From: Agelas oroides
Lineage: Eukaryota; Porifera; Demospongiae; Agelasida; Agelasidae
DNA: 64,000 bases
NCBI GenBank assembly: GCA_949130485.1
Contig: OX422196.1
Location: 62,001-126,000 of the forward strand
Direction: 5' to 3'
The notes below the pieces were generated by a model that made no database searches, had not been told where the DNA came from, and saw only the letters and a program-made list of their open reading frames with translations. The position numbers and the translations under genes are program-made. Below are positions 46,751 to 58,734 of the stretch, piece by piece (position 1 is the stretch's first letter; every line of letters begins with the position of its first letter).

Positions 46751-49700
46751 ATGGAATACACAGGTAACCGTAGTAAAGCTGTTCTAGATGGCCCTGGCTG
46801 GGCCAACAGTAAGTACTGTACATATTGAACATCAGTAGCACTTTAAAATAGTCTCACATCTCCGTAAGAGTCTGCCTCTGCACAGTAGTGTGAACATTCG
46901 CCCTCCCCTCCCTCCCCTCCCCTCTTTCAAGGGTTGAGCCACCGACAGCAGAGGGAGGACTATGGTGTACCTTCAGCCCCACCTCCCTCAACTGCCCCAC
47001 TCTTCCAGGACACCAGCGGTGTGCCTTCCTATCCCCCCATGTCTGGACCACAGCAGCTGCTGGCCAATCCAGTTGTAGCAGCCACTGCCATGCACTACAG
47101 CCGGGAGCTTGCCTCCAGGGGACAGGCCTACGTCGACCAAAATGTAGGTACCCAGTGGATCACTCTTGGTCCTGTAGGCTACACACACACCCTTCACACA
47201 CACCACCCTCACACGTCCCCTTACACACATTCACACGTACGTTCCAGATTGAACGTTTTATTTCTGTGTCAAGACTGAAGACCTACTTTGCAGTGGACAC
47301 CTCGTATGTTCTGCGCAAACTCTCCATCCTCCTCTTCCCCTTCTCACACAAGGATTGGAGTCTCAGCTACCAGCAGACGGAGCCAGTCACTCCAAGACAA
47401 GATGTCAACGCCCCCGATCTCTACATTCCCGGTCAGTAACAACACAACAGTCTGTGTCAGACGTCACATAGCTCTGGTGTCTCTGGGTCTTTCAGTAGCT
47501 GTATTTCCATCTCTTCCCAGTGATGGGGTTTGTGACATATGTACTTGTGACCGGAGTCGTGCTGGGGACACAGCAGAGGTTGGTGTACACAGTGTTCCAT
47601 GCCTCACTCCCCACTGCCTCACTCACATCCCACATGCGTGCACACACCAGATTCACTCCGGAACACCTTGGTCTCACGGCCAGCTCTCTTCTGGCCTGGC
47701 TCTGTGCAGAGGTACTGGTCATTTGGCTTTGTCTTTACCTGCTCGCAGTGGTCTCACAGCTCAAGTGGCTCGACATCATCGCCTTCTGTGGGTACAAGTA
47801 CATCAGGTGAAGCTCCCTCCCCCCTTCATCCTTCTCACCCCTACCTCTCCCCTCTCTCCCCTCTCTCTCCTCTCTCTCCTCCGCCTCTCCTCTGCCCCCC
47901 TCCTCAGACACAACTAGAGTAGCTTCTTGCATGACAGTAAGGGTGGTTCAGCCACGCCCTTATCAGAAATCCAGAGATGCCACCAATAGAAGCCACACTG
48001 ACCAACATTCTAGTACGATTCTGTGCAGTCGTAGCCGACTCCTCTTGTGCCAAGTCTAGCCTGGTAGACTAGACGACTACTGTTCTTGGGCATCCAGCAT
48101 GCACAGATAGCACTTAGTAAACTGGTTGGGCTTTTGTGATGACTTTGGGTACTTCATGATGCATAGTGGCCATGTACATGTAAGAGCAGTGTGTGATGAC
48201 TTTGGGTACTTCATGATGCATAGTGGCCATGTACATGTAAGAGCAGTGTGTGATGACTTTGGGTACTTCATGATGCATAGTGGCCATGTACATGTAAGAG
48301 CAGTGTGTGATGACTTTGGGTACTTCATGATGCATAGTGGCCATGTACATGTAAGAGCAGTGTGTGATGACTTTGGGTACTTCATGATGCATAGTGGCCA
48401 TGTACATGTAAGAGCAGTGTGTGTGACTTTGGTACTTCATGATGCATAGTGGCCATGTACATGTAAGAGCAGTGTGTGATGACTTTGGGTACTTCATGAT
48501 GCATAGTGGCCATGTACATGTAAGAGCAGTGTGTGATGACTTTGGGTACTTCATGATGCATAGTGGCCATGTACATGTAAGAGCAGTGTGTGTGACTTTG
48601 GGTACTTCATGATGCATAGTGGCCATGTACATGTAAGAGCAGTGTGTGATGACTTTGGGTACTTCATGATGCATAGTGGCCATGTACACGTAAGAGCAGT
48701 GTGTGATGACTTTGGGTACTTCATGATGCATAGTGGCCATGTACATGTAAGAGCGGTGTGTGATGACTTTGGGTACTTCATGATGCATAGTGGCCATGTA
48801 CGTGTAAGAGCAGTGTGTGATGACTTTGGGTACTTCATGATGCATAGTGGCCATGTACATGTAAGAGCAGTGTGTGACTTTGGGTACTTCATGATGCATA
48901 GTGGCCATGTACATGTAAGAGCGGTGTGTGATGACTTTGGGTACTTCATGATGCATAGTGGCCATGTACATGTAAGAGCAGTGTGTGATGACTTTGGGTA
49001 CTTCATGATGCATAGTGGCCATGTACATGTAAGAGCAGTGTGTGATGACTTTGGGTACTTCATGATGCATAGTGGCCATGTACATGTAAGAGCAGTGTGT
49101 GATGACTTTGGGTACTTCATGATGCATAGTGGCCATGTACATGTAAGAGCAGTGTGTGATGACTTTGGGTACTTCATGATGCATAGTGGCCATGTACATG
49201 TAAGAGCAGTGTGTGATGACTTTGGGTACTTCATGATGCATAGTGGCCATGTACATGTAAGAGCAGTGTGTGACTTTGGGTACTTCATGATGCATAGTGG
49301 CCATGTACATGTAAGAGCGGTGTGTGATGACTTTGGGTACTTCATGATGCATAGTGGCCATGTACATGTAAGAGCAGTGTGTGATGACTTTGGGTACTTC
49401 ATGATGCATAGTGGCCATGTACATGTAAGAGCAGTGTGTGGCTGAATGGTCATTAATGAGCGTTGATCAGGGCACTCCCCCTCTTCCTTCCTGCCCAGTA
49501 TGATTGTGAGTGTGGGAGTCAGCCTGCTGGGAGGACAGTACGCCTACTATGCTACTGTCTCCTACTCTGCCCTGGCCATTGCCTACTTCCTGGTGAGTGA
49601 CTGCAACATCCCAAGACATCACACTCAATGACCTCCTTCACTCTCATCTCCCTCTAGGTGCAGTCCTTACGTCTGTCCATCCAGCCTCACGTGACGGAGG

Positions 49701-49810
49701 GGGCCAGCAAGCTGCGGAACTATTTCCTCCTGATCATTGCACTCCTCCAGCCACTGCTTATTCTCTGGCTGACGTACAGCCTCGTCATGCACCAGCCTAG
49801 CACCAGCTGA
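46751..49810 (+). CDS. YIF1 family Golgi/ER membrane protein
   Basis: YIF1 proteins partner with YIPF5/Yip1 in ER-Golgi vesicle traffic. Exon 1 (46751-46810) encodes [19 protein letters not shown]; exon 2 (46932-47143) has a Pro-rich cytosolic part and [20 protein letters not shown]. Exon 3 (about 47249-47432) has the conserved [20 protein letters not shown] and [10 protein letters not shown]. The remaining exons (from 47520, 49498 and 49657) give about five membrane spans ([80 protein letters not shown]). The C-terminus is MHQPSTS. The intron 47810-49497 is mostly a 57-base array. YIF1A versus YIF1B cannot be distinguished. Confidence 0.92.
48129..49441. repeat. 57-base x ~23 array in a YIF1 intron
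   Basis: The unit begins GATGACTTTGGGTACTTCAT and ends AGAGCAGTGTGT; it contains GTACATGTA. Most units are 57 bases (a multiple of 3), so long ORFs run on both strands, including 436 residues on the minus strand. A few units lack three bases (GTGTGACTTTG), and single changes (GCAGTG/GCGGTG, ACATGTA/ACGTGTA) recur. The ORFs are repeat artefacts. Confidence 0.97.
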
Positions 49811-49970
49811 CACCACCCACACAACTACTGTAGATTATATCATCATGATTGTGCAGTCCCTGAATGAAAATATTTATTATGTGAAATGATACATGTATAC
49901 CTGCTATGCAACCGAGTAGAAATGTAGGTAACATGCTGTGCACAACAGCATGATGTCACAACCGCATGAT

Positions 49971-51963
49971 CTATGATTCATACTGCTTGAGGGGATAACG
50001 TTCCCGATGCTTGTTCACTACCTCCCACATCTCCTTCCTCTGTCGCTCAAGACGGGGCGGCAGGTCGTCGTACACATCTGTGAACAGATGGTCAGGGTGA
50101 GGCCTCAGCTCCCCCCGGGCACGTTGCATGGCATCAAGGATCTCCTTCTTCACCTTCTCCCTCAGCTCCACCTCCTTCTCCTCGTCCCAGAGTCCCTGGA
50201 GCTCCAGATGAGCCCTCAGGCGGGAGACAGGAAGGTTCCCTGTCTTCCATCTCTCCACCTCCTCCATGTCCTGGTACAATTTCTGGTCATCACTGGAGCT
50301 ATGGGAACCCAGTCTAGAGGAACAGACACATTGACAGTAAGATGGGACATTGACAGGCAGGAGGGAACATTGTCAGGCAGGAGGGAACATTGTCAGGCAG
50401 GAGGGGACATTGTCAGGCAGGAGGGAACATTGTCAGGCAGGAGGGAACTAAGGCACTCTTTGGGTCAGACTAGCAACAAACTTGAGACCACGACACTGAC
50501 CTGAGGGTCATGGCCTCAATGAGGACTGGCCGCTGCTCCTTCACGGCCACCTCCCGAGCATACTTGGTGGCAGAGTACACTGCTAGCACGTCATTGCCGT
50601 CTACTCTGATTGACTCCATCCCGTACCCCTGCCCCCGGCTGGCAATCCCATCTCCAGCATATTGGTCCTCTATGGGAGTCGAGATTGCATAACCATTGTT
50701 CCGACTGGGGGGAAGGGAGAGAACCTTCTGTGAGAGGGTCTAGCGCAAGTGGTGTTGTCTCTTACCAGAAGAAGATGACTGGGCAGCCGAGAGTGGCAGC
50801 AAAGTTCATAGCAGCGTGAGCGTCTCCCTCTTGTGCAGCACCGTCTCCAAAGTAGACAATAACACAATCTTTAGAGCCAGACAGCTTCAAACCATACGCA
50901 TAGCCGGGGGCTGCAGGGACAGAGGGAACTGACACTGGCAGAGTGCAGGCATATAGGCTTTGCACTAGCCTTCAGCCCACCTTGAGGCATCTGTGTGGAG
51001 AGGCAGGAGGAGATGAACTGGTAGTTGTGCTCTTTTGAGCCATAATGTACGGGCATCTGGCGTCCCTTGGCTGTGTCCAGCCAGGTCCCAAAGCACTGGT
51101 CCATAACCTGGTCGATGGAGAACCCTCGCCATGTGAGCACTCCCACCTCGCGGTACTGTGCATAGACCATGTCTGTCGGCTGCAGGGCGGCTGCACTACC
51201 AAAGTGTGTTGCCTCCTCCCCATCGGCGACCATATAGAAGGAGATTAAGCCCTGAATGGAGTAAGGTCATGTGATGGCACAAATGAAGTACCACAGTACA
51301 CATGGTGTATGTCTAACAGTTGCCCACCATTTTGTGAGCCTTGAAGAGCTGCTGGTCTATATCGCAGACTGTCACCATCTTCTTATAGATATCAAGAAGC
51401 GTATCCTGACTTAACTGCAGGGATTGGAAGGGTGTACACATGCTTGGGCTTGTGCATGCGCGCACACACGCACACACACACACACCTTGGCATCATGTTT
51501 GGGATCAATGATATGGCCATGGGTGTCCATGACTCGGTAGACAGGGATCAGTTGGGCTGGCTGATGGGAGCAGCAGGCAGCCTTAAAGTCAGTAGTGTAG
51601 GGAGGGCCTCGGGAGGGGGTGTGGTCATCAGAGAGGCACTGGATTGTGTGACAGTGTGTATGTGCACAGCAATAGTGGTCATATCAGAACAGTGGAGAAA
51701 CATTAGTAGGTAGACTATTTCCTAAATTCTTTGACAGCTGGTGTTTATAAGTCATATTATAAAACAGTGAAAAGAACACACGAGCTGGAGACCCAGGGGT
51801 AAACTGGGTTTCCTTGGATGAAGGCACTTTGCGCGTTAGCTTGGTCTTACAATAGAGTAGTAGGCCACTATGGGCTACTCACCCTCCATCCCTCTCGCCC
51901 CGACACCCTCCTCCTCCTCCTCAACGGTACAGCTCCCCTGAACAACAAACGACGCAAAGCCAT
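49971..51963 (-). CDS. BCKDHA: Branched-chain 2-oxoacid dehydrogenase E1 alpha
   Basis: BCKDHA decarboxylates Leu, Ile and Val oxoacids in the mitochondrial matrix using thiamine diphosphate. Exon 1 (51963-51883, 27 codons) encodes [20 protein letters not shown], an Arg-rich import presequence. Later exons carry [53 protein letters not shown] and [16 protein letters not shown]. The ThDP motif appears as [20 protein letters not shown] followed by [13 protein letters not shown] (GDG...NN). The phosphorylation-loop region reads [10 protein letters not shown]. The protein ends RYPLKQYES. An intron between exons at 50315-50500 has six copies of a 20-base GGCAGGAGGGAACATTGTCA unit. The gene shares an 82-base promoter gap with the LIMP-2-like gene. 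Confidence 0.95.
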
Positions 51964-52045
51964 TGTCCACCAAATTATAAAAGGGGGCGGGGCAATCATG
52001 TGACGGGCGACGGACGCTGACGACTGCTCATCTTGTCATACGGCC
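51964..52045. promoter_or_regulatory. 82-base divergent BCKDHA/LIMP-2-like promoter
   Basis: The two start codons are separated by 82 bases. The gap contains TTATAAAAGG (about 51975), a TATA-like element, and a TCATGTGACG E-box/M-box-like site (about 51997). Confidence 0.5.
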
Positions 52046-54291
52046 ATGGGGCGAAGGTACTGCCTCGGCGTTCTGTTTCCCTGCTGCGCGCTCATCGCGG
52101 TGGCCCTGGTAGCGCTAGCTGCAGTCATCGTGGCCCTCTTCCCCTACCTGCTCCGCGGACAAGTCGACCAGGTACGAGAACTTCCCTGTCCGCGCTGTCT
52201 CGTGAGACTGGGTCTAGATCTGCTGCAACATGTTGCACACAACTGTCTAACTGGGCTTGCAGTAGGCGCCCAGCGTATTAAGTTGCAGATTTCAGCAGCA
52301 ATTAAAGGTCTACCAATATTAATAGTGCATGACCAGAATAGTTGCTATCTGACAATGTTGTTGCTCTTTAAGACCCTGCATGTAAGCCTGCATGTAAGCC
52401 TGCATGTAAGCCTGCATGTACTGTTGATGTTAACTCAATGGTTTACTAAAACATCCACTGATGATGATGAACACACACAGAAAGTAACAATTACTCCGGG
52501 CCATGCGACGTACGAACAGCTGCAGAACACCACACTGCCACTGTGGAAGGATATCTACTTCTTCAACCTGACTAATCCGGAAGACTTCCAATCTGGCAAC
52601 ATACCCGAGCTCAAGGAGATTGGGCCCTACAGCTACCGGTGAGTCTTTGGTCTGTTTGTTTGTTTGTTTCTTGAGTTTGTTTAAGAATCATTATTGTTTC
52701 ATGAATACAGTTTAACCATTAGGAAGTTACTCTGTTGCTCACAGGGAGAGCCGCACTAAGCAATTCCACGGGTTCTCAGCCGGTGGCACACTACTGAACT
52801 ACACACAGACAAAGTTGTTCCATTTTGATAGCACCCACAGTGGGAAGGCTCTGAAGGAAAACGACACCATCTGCACCATCAATCTCCCCCTCGTGGTGAG
52901 CCTCTGTGTATAGCAGTCCCAGCAGTTCCAGCAGTCCACTGTAGGTGGGAGGGGAAGGGTTTGGTGCCGTCTGTTGTATGCTCTTCATGTGTACCTATTC
53001 TTTGCAGACGGCAGTTGCAGAGTGGTCCAGATTAACAGGCGTGGAAAAGACTTTAGGAAGAGGAGTTCTTCTGGACATCTTCAGCACAACGGATGCCAAG
53101 CTGTATGTCTGTCAGAATGCCACAAACCTCGTGTGGAACTACACTGATCCGCTAATCAAGAAGCTTCACTCCAATGTGTTCCTAAAAGCTGTCAACCTGA
53201 ATTACCCTCAGAACTATGTCTCCATCCAACACAACAACTCTGTCAATGACTCCCGACCTAGCCTCATCTACACAGGGACAGAGGACATCAGTCGCATCGG
53301 CCAGTTTCACCAGTGGGATGGTCACGACGCTAGAAACCTTAGCATCTGGCCGGGCCGCACTGCAAACATCATCAACGGGACAGAGGGGCTGTTCTTCCAC
53401 CCCAATCTGCAGGAGGGGGACAGCCTCTACGCCTTTGTTGACGATGTTGTCCGCTCCTTTGAGCTTGTCAACACAGGCCAGGTGACACACCTAGGGGTGC
53501 AGGCCCTTCGCTATGAGCTTACCAACTCCACCTTCCAGAATGCAACGATGAACTCCTCCAATGCACGCTGGGGGTCATGGTGTCCCAATGGACTCCTCTT
53601 CCTGGGCCCCATTCAGTACCCCACGGTGCCTGTGTTTGGGAGCAAGCCACGGTTCCTGGATGCAGACCCACAGCTGAGGGAAAAGGTGCGGGGACTGCCC
53701 TATCCTGATCGTGCCCTCGATGACACCACCATTGATGTGGAGCCGGTCACAGGAGCCAATGTGGGGTTCAAACGGTTGCTACAAGTGAATGTGCAAGTGA
53801 ACCAGACAGACTGGTTTGAGTGAGTTGGTCAGATCTTGGACTGTATCAGAATGCAAAATGTACCATTGTTATTGTATACCCTACAGTCAACTCAAGCACA
53901 TCAATGGGACCCTCTACTACCCCATGTTCTACATCAATGAGGTAGACACCATTACGTGACTGTTATTGACAGACTCCTTCATATATACCCTCTCACTGCA
54001 GCATGCAACTCTCACAGAAGATTTCAAGCGGTACTTGGAGTCCAAGGGTCTGAGTGAAGTCAGCTTATTTACCACCCTTCACTGGGTCTTCATTGCTCTG
54101 CTGTGTGAGTTGACCCCTTTTTTAATACGTTAATTAAGTGGCTCATATTTCTTCCCCGTCCCTCCACAGTGGCTGTAGCAGTGGTGTGTGTTGTGATCTC
54201 ACTGGCATCCTGTATCACCTTCATCAAGAAGCACAAGCGTCCTCACACAGAGGGTGAGGCAGCCCCATTGTTGAACCATCTCCAGCACTGA
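52046..54291 (+). CDS. CD36/SCARB family receptor, LIMP-2-like
   Basis: CD36-family proteins have two membrane spans and a large glycosylated luminal domain; LIMP-2 members carry beta-glucocerebrosidase to lysosomes. The N-terminal span is CALIAVALVALAAVIVALFP. The luminal domain includes LPLWKDIYFFNLTNPEDFQ, EIGPYSYR, GFSAGGTLLNYTQ and a long exon (53008-53821) with many N-x-S/T sites (NGTEGLFFHP, NQTDWFE). The C-terminal span is LAVAVVCVVISLASCITFI, followed by KKHKRPHTEGEAAPLLNHLQ. EAAPLL is an acidic dileucine signal like that of LIMP-2, supporting lysosomal location. Exon 1 is 52046-52171; the last exon ends at 54291. Confidence 0.9.
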
Positions 54292-54556
54292 CAGTGTATT
54301 ATACTGTTTGTGGAGTGTGTAACCAATTTTAGGGGATTTGTGGAGTGTGTAAACCAATTTTAGGGGATTTGTGGAGTGTGTCACTATTCAAATTATTTTG
54401 CCATCCAATAATACCAATTGAACATGCATGATATAAAGAAAAGTAAAATTCACACATACATCTGAGAGTGTTCCTGCAGAGTGAAGAACAACAAATGCTA
54501 AACAAGTCACAGCTACAGTGCACACATCAATATGACCTAGCACCCGGGAACAGCTT

Positions 54557-56371
54557 CTACTTGACAGCAACACCCAGCTTCTCCAGGACACGTAGTCCCT
54601 TCTCCTGGTACTCCTCCCGTGACATCCAGAAGGTGTCCCGGTCCTTCATGATGTCAGCCAGCACGGCACCGCCCAGGAAAACCATGTGCTTCCTACGAGG
54701 TGGGTCTTCAATACGAATCTTGAATTTCTGCAGACAAAGAGAAAACGTACTCAGTCACTCCGTCATACCTGAGGAACGTTGACTATACTATACATATAGT
54801 AGGCAAACTTGAGATCATACTGAGAGTTTGGCTGTGTCTCCCTTGAGCACACGTTCCAGGTACAGTTGCTTGATTTCCCTCTCGAGCCGGGAGGGAAGGC
54901 CAGGGTACATGGTGGAGCCGCCCGAGAGAACAATGTGCTTGTAGAACTCAGCCCGTGTGTCAATGTCTGCTGCCTGGATGGTGTTGAAGAGTAGTTCGGC
55001 CATCCCTACTCCCTCCACATTGATTAGGTGGGGCTGAAAGAGGACCTCCGGAGCCTCAAATCGCTCTCCACCCAGCTTGACAACACGACCATCAGGTAAC
55101 TGGGGAGGAAAAGAGTTTAGGAATGAACTAGAGTCACTAACAAGCACCAGACAAACAGACTCACAGTGTAGCTCTCCACAAGGACGGTGGTCTCCTGCGC
55201 AAGCCTCTGCTCCTGCTCAATGTTGTATCTGCACACACACGACAGACACAACACGCTCATGGAGGCTCACACACACGACAGACACGACACGTTCACAGAG
55301 GCTCACGCACACGACAGACACGACACGCTCACAGAGGCTCACACACACGACAGACACGACACGCTCATAGAGGCTCATGCACTCGACACACGACACGCTC
55401 ACAGAGGCTCACACACACGACAGACATAACACGCTCACAGAGACTCACACACACGACAGACATAACACGCTCACAGAGGCTCACCTACACAACAGACATA
55501 ACACGCTCACAGAGGCTCACACAAAACATAAACAGGAAGTTTTTGATACAAAAGACAACATCCTCCAACGTACCCAACATAGCAGAGGTTTTCCTTCATC
55601 ATCCTGATAGTCTCAAAGTCTGCCGTATGGTTGAAGGCATAACCCCTGAGCAGGAGAAGCTTGATGAGGTAGCGTGTGATGTCTCGGCCCGCCACGTCCA
55701 GCCGGCGTGTGAGGTGAGGAAGAGCGAAACCCTCATACACCGGGCAGATGTGTGTCACTCCATCCCCACAGTCAATCACAATACCTGTCAACAGACCTAG
55801 GGGGGTACCACACAGACACACATAAAGGATGCATATGCAATACAACAGAAACCTGCTCAGTGGCCCCTCATCAGCAGTGCAAACCAATCCACACTGAATA
55901 CCAACACCACAATACCATATATAGTAAAAGCTAACAGGAGATATGTTGGGCCAGGCAAATGTGCTGGAATCATGAGGCAGTCCTCAGCACCTGCCACCCG
56001 ACCGCCTTCTCTCCCTCCCCTTGGTTGCACCCCGAACCACACGCAAAGTCAGGGGTGCCGTATGAAGGAGGGCAGACTAAATGGAGTTGGGGGAGGGGGG
56101 GGGGGGGGGAGGATGGAGAGGGAGGGTGCTTACCCTGTGCATAGAGTGTCAGCACTGCCTGTATTGCAATGTAAACACCCGCAAAGTTATATTCCTCAAA
56201 CATCATCTGAAAGGAGGGAGAGTCCACACGATGAACAGTACTGCAGAGACATGAGTAACAGGCTAGCTCACTTCAATCATCTTCTCCCTGTTCTTGGTTG
56301 GGTTCATGGGCGGTTCTGTCAACAGTACCTGCAGTTGAGAGCAACACTCACACCAGCAACACTCCCCCCCT

Positions 56372-56409
<38 letters not shown>

Positions 56410-56947
56410 TTGTGTTTCTGGTGTCGAGGCTAAGCTTATCCTTGAACGTGTAGTTCCATATGTGTTTCATATCGTCCCAGTTCCTCACGATGCCGTTCTC
56501 CATGGGGTAGTTGACCTCCAGCATTGACCGCAACTGACTAGCCTCGTCTCCAACCATCAGGTCCTAGGAGAACAACCACACACATTAGGACCCCGACCTC
56601 GGCCACTGCTGGCAGTCACCCACCTTCACTTCAATGTTGCCCACTTTAGCCGTGGATCTGATTATAGGGCGGCCCACCAGCGAGGGGAAAATGTGGGAGG
56701 GGAAGTTGGACCCCGCATAGCCACACTTCACAAACTGGGGAAGCAATGAACACCTCCACTCACAACGCAAACTGAACTAGACAGAGTTCCTAACCCCATT
56801 AAAGCACACCCACTGATCAGGCTTCCAGCCACGTCCCGTGTGTGCCCCAAATCGCTTCCCCCCCCCCCCACAATCCCCCCACCTCGCGCAACTTACGCCA
56901 GTGCCGTTGTCACACACCACGACCTTGTTTCCCCTCGAGTCCGTCAT
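54557..56947 (-). CDS. ACTR2: Actin-related protein 2 (Arp2/3 complex)
   Basis: Arp2 together with Arp3 nucleates branched actin filaments. The protein starts [17 protein letters not shown] (56947) and continues [129 protein letters not shown] and [23 protein letters not shown]-site motifs of the actin fold ([17 protein letters not shown]) are intact. It ends LEKLGVAVK. An intron between ENLCYVGY and NIEQEQRL carries a repeat of a ~34-base ACACACGACAGACACGACAC unit (55230-55520). It diverges from EXOSC5, 137 bases between start codons. Confidence 0.98.
55230..55525. repeat. ~34-base minisatellite in an ACTR2 intron
   Basis: About eight to nine copies of CACACACGACAGACACGACA CGCTCACAGAGGCT with small changes. 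It ends next to the acceptor used on the minus strand. Confidence 0.92.
56340..56408. repeat. (CA)n microsatellite in ACTR2 intron
   Basis: A C-rich stretch then about sixteen CA repeats (56376-56407) ends just before an exon edge. Confidence 0.9.
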
Positions 56948-57084
56948 CTTGGGGACTTGGATGCGCTCAACTGTACCACGGCGAACGATTACCTTACAAG
57001 GAAAAATGGTCGTGTTCACCCAATACGCATGCGCAGTTATTTCTAGATTGCACGTGGCGGCTCAAGTGAAACACACGAAACAGA

Positions 57085-58524
57085 ATGTCTGATCAGAAGC
57101 AGGTGGGATATAGAAGCACCTATGTTCACGAAGGTATCTCCCTTGATTTCTTGCCTCTCCCTTTCTCTTTCACTCCCTCCCCTCCCCTCTCCTCCCCCTC
57201 CCCTCTCCCCCTCCTCCCCTCTCCTCCCCCTCTCCCCCCCTCCTCCCCCTCTCCCCCCTCCTCCCCCTCTCCCCCCTCCTCCCCCTCTCCCCCCTCCTCC
57301 CCCTCTCCCCCCCTCCTCCCCCTCTCCCCCCTCCCCCTCCCCTCCTCCTCTCCTCCTCTCCTCCCTCACCTCCCCAGCCACCAGGAGCCAGCGGTGAGTG
57401 TGTGAGGCTGCGTCCTCTACAGTGTGAGCTGGGGGTGCTGCAGCGTGCTAATGGCTCTGCCCGGGTGGTGCAGGGAGAGACTGCTGTGCTGGCTGCAGTG
57501 TATGGTCCTGCAGAGGTGAAGGCCAGTCGGGAGCTGTGTGACAGGTCACTGGTTCAATGAAGCCAGTGCAATGCACAGTTTTACTCCTTTTCCTCCTCCT
57601 CCTCCCACAGAGCGGCACTGGAGTTGGTGGTGAGACCAGAGAGTGGACTTTCGTCTCCGAGGGAACGGCTGTTGGAGCAGCTAGTGAGAAGCTGCTGCCA
57701 GGCCTCTGTGCAGACCCACCTTCACCCCCATACCGCCATCTCCATTGTCCTCCAGGTGGAGAACAACGATGGAGCTGTGAGTAATAGGCTGATATTGAAC
57801 AATTATGTTTCTAGTGTTGGAGTGCTTACCATGCTGTTCTGACCGACCACTGGCTCCATTTGTTGTTTTTGCTGCAGCTCCTCTCAGTGCTGGTGCATGC
57901 GTGTTGCCTGGCACTGCTGGATGCCTGCCTCCCCCTCTCCTCCACTTTCTCAGCTGCTACCTGTGTCTTCTCCCACCAAGGCCAACTTATCACTGATCCA
58001 ACTGTCCAACAAGAAAAGGTCTACATGATAGACAGAAGTCTTGTACTGTACAGTTTCTTTTTCTGCATGGCCTGGACATGAGATAGACAGGTACACATGG
58101 GTAGTAGACAGTCATGTTGTCTTGCTCCTGTGCTAGGACTGTGAGTCTCTGCTGACATTTGTGTTTGATGCTGACTCGGGCAACATCACGACCTCCCAAA
58201 CTGAGGGAGCCTTCACCATAGAACAGGTAAGAGCACTCCACATTGGCTACAGATGACCAGTTAGTATCCCCCCTCCCCCCACCATTTCCAGTTGCAGCAA
58301 GCCATGAGTACAGCCAGGGAGGCCAGCAAGGGTGTCATAGACTTTTACCGACAGTCCATCCGGAGAAAGCTGTCCAAGGTCTCCCTCACACACACGCACA
58401 CACCCACACACGCACACCCACACATATGCACACCCACACACGTACACACCCACACACACAGTACTGTTGAGTATTCTTCACACTGCAGGATGCCAAGTTT
58501 GCTGCTCTTCATATTGCTGTGTGA
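57085..58524 (+). CDS. EXOSC5: Exosome core subunit EXOSC5 (Rrp46)
   Basis: EXOSC5 is an RNase PH-fold ring subunit of the RNA exosome, catalytically inactive in animals. Exon 1 (57085-57102) encodes only MSDQKQ; exon 2 (from about 57380) joins in phase with PPGASGECVRLRPLQCELGV. Later parts read GETAVLAAVYGPAEVKASRE, ALELVVRPESGLSSPRERLL, HPHTAISIVLQVENNDGA, SVLVHACCLALLDACLPLSS, LTFVFDADSGNITTSQTEGA and REASKGVIDFYRQSIRRKLS. The last exon gives DAKFAALHIAV. Intron 1 is dominated by a C/T-rich repeat (57175-57370). Confidence 0.95.
57175..57370. repeat. Near-pure C/T tract in EXOSC5 intron 1
   Basis: Repeats of CTCCTCCCCCTCTCCCCC fill the intron up to the exon 2 acceptor, with almost no purine for nearly 200 bases. 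Confidence 0.93.
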
Positions 58525-58734
58525 AAGGTGATGTCCTGGCTGAGCCTGTAACGTGGGCCACTCAAGAAGACCAAAGACTGAACTCACAGCCAATTGATGT
58601 GACTGCAATACACTAACACCACTAATAGCAAGGATTGGAAGTCCATCAGTGATAAAATCATGATCATGCATGGTTTTGTTTTTCAGAACATGAACACAAT
58701 GTACACGTACGCTATAGAGCATGCTGCAGATGGT

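Noticed and set aside
47999-48080. Another TAG-ended MITE (GTAGCCGACT ... AGACGACTAC)
   Set aside because: Only short, poor inverted matches and no target duplication.
48114-49424. 436-residue minus-strand ORF
   Set aside because: It is the 57-base YIF1 intronic array read on the other strand, with no non-repeat sequence.
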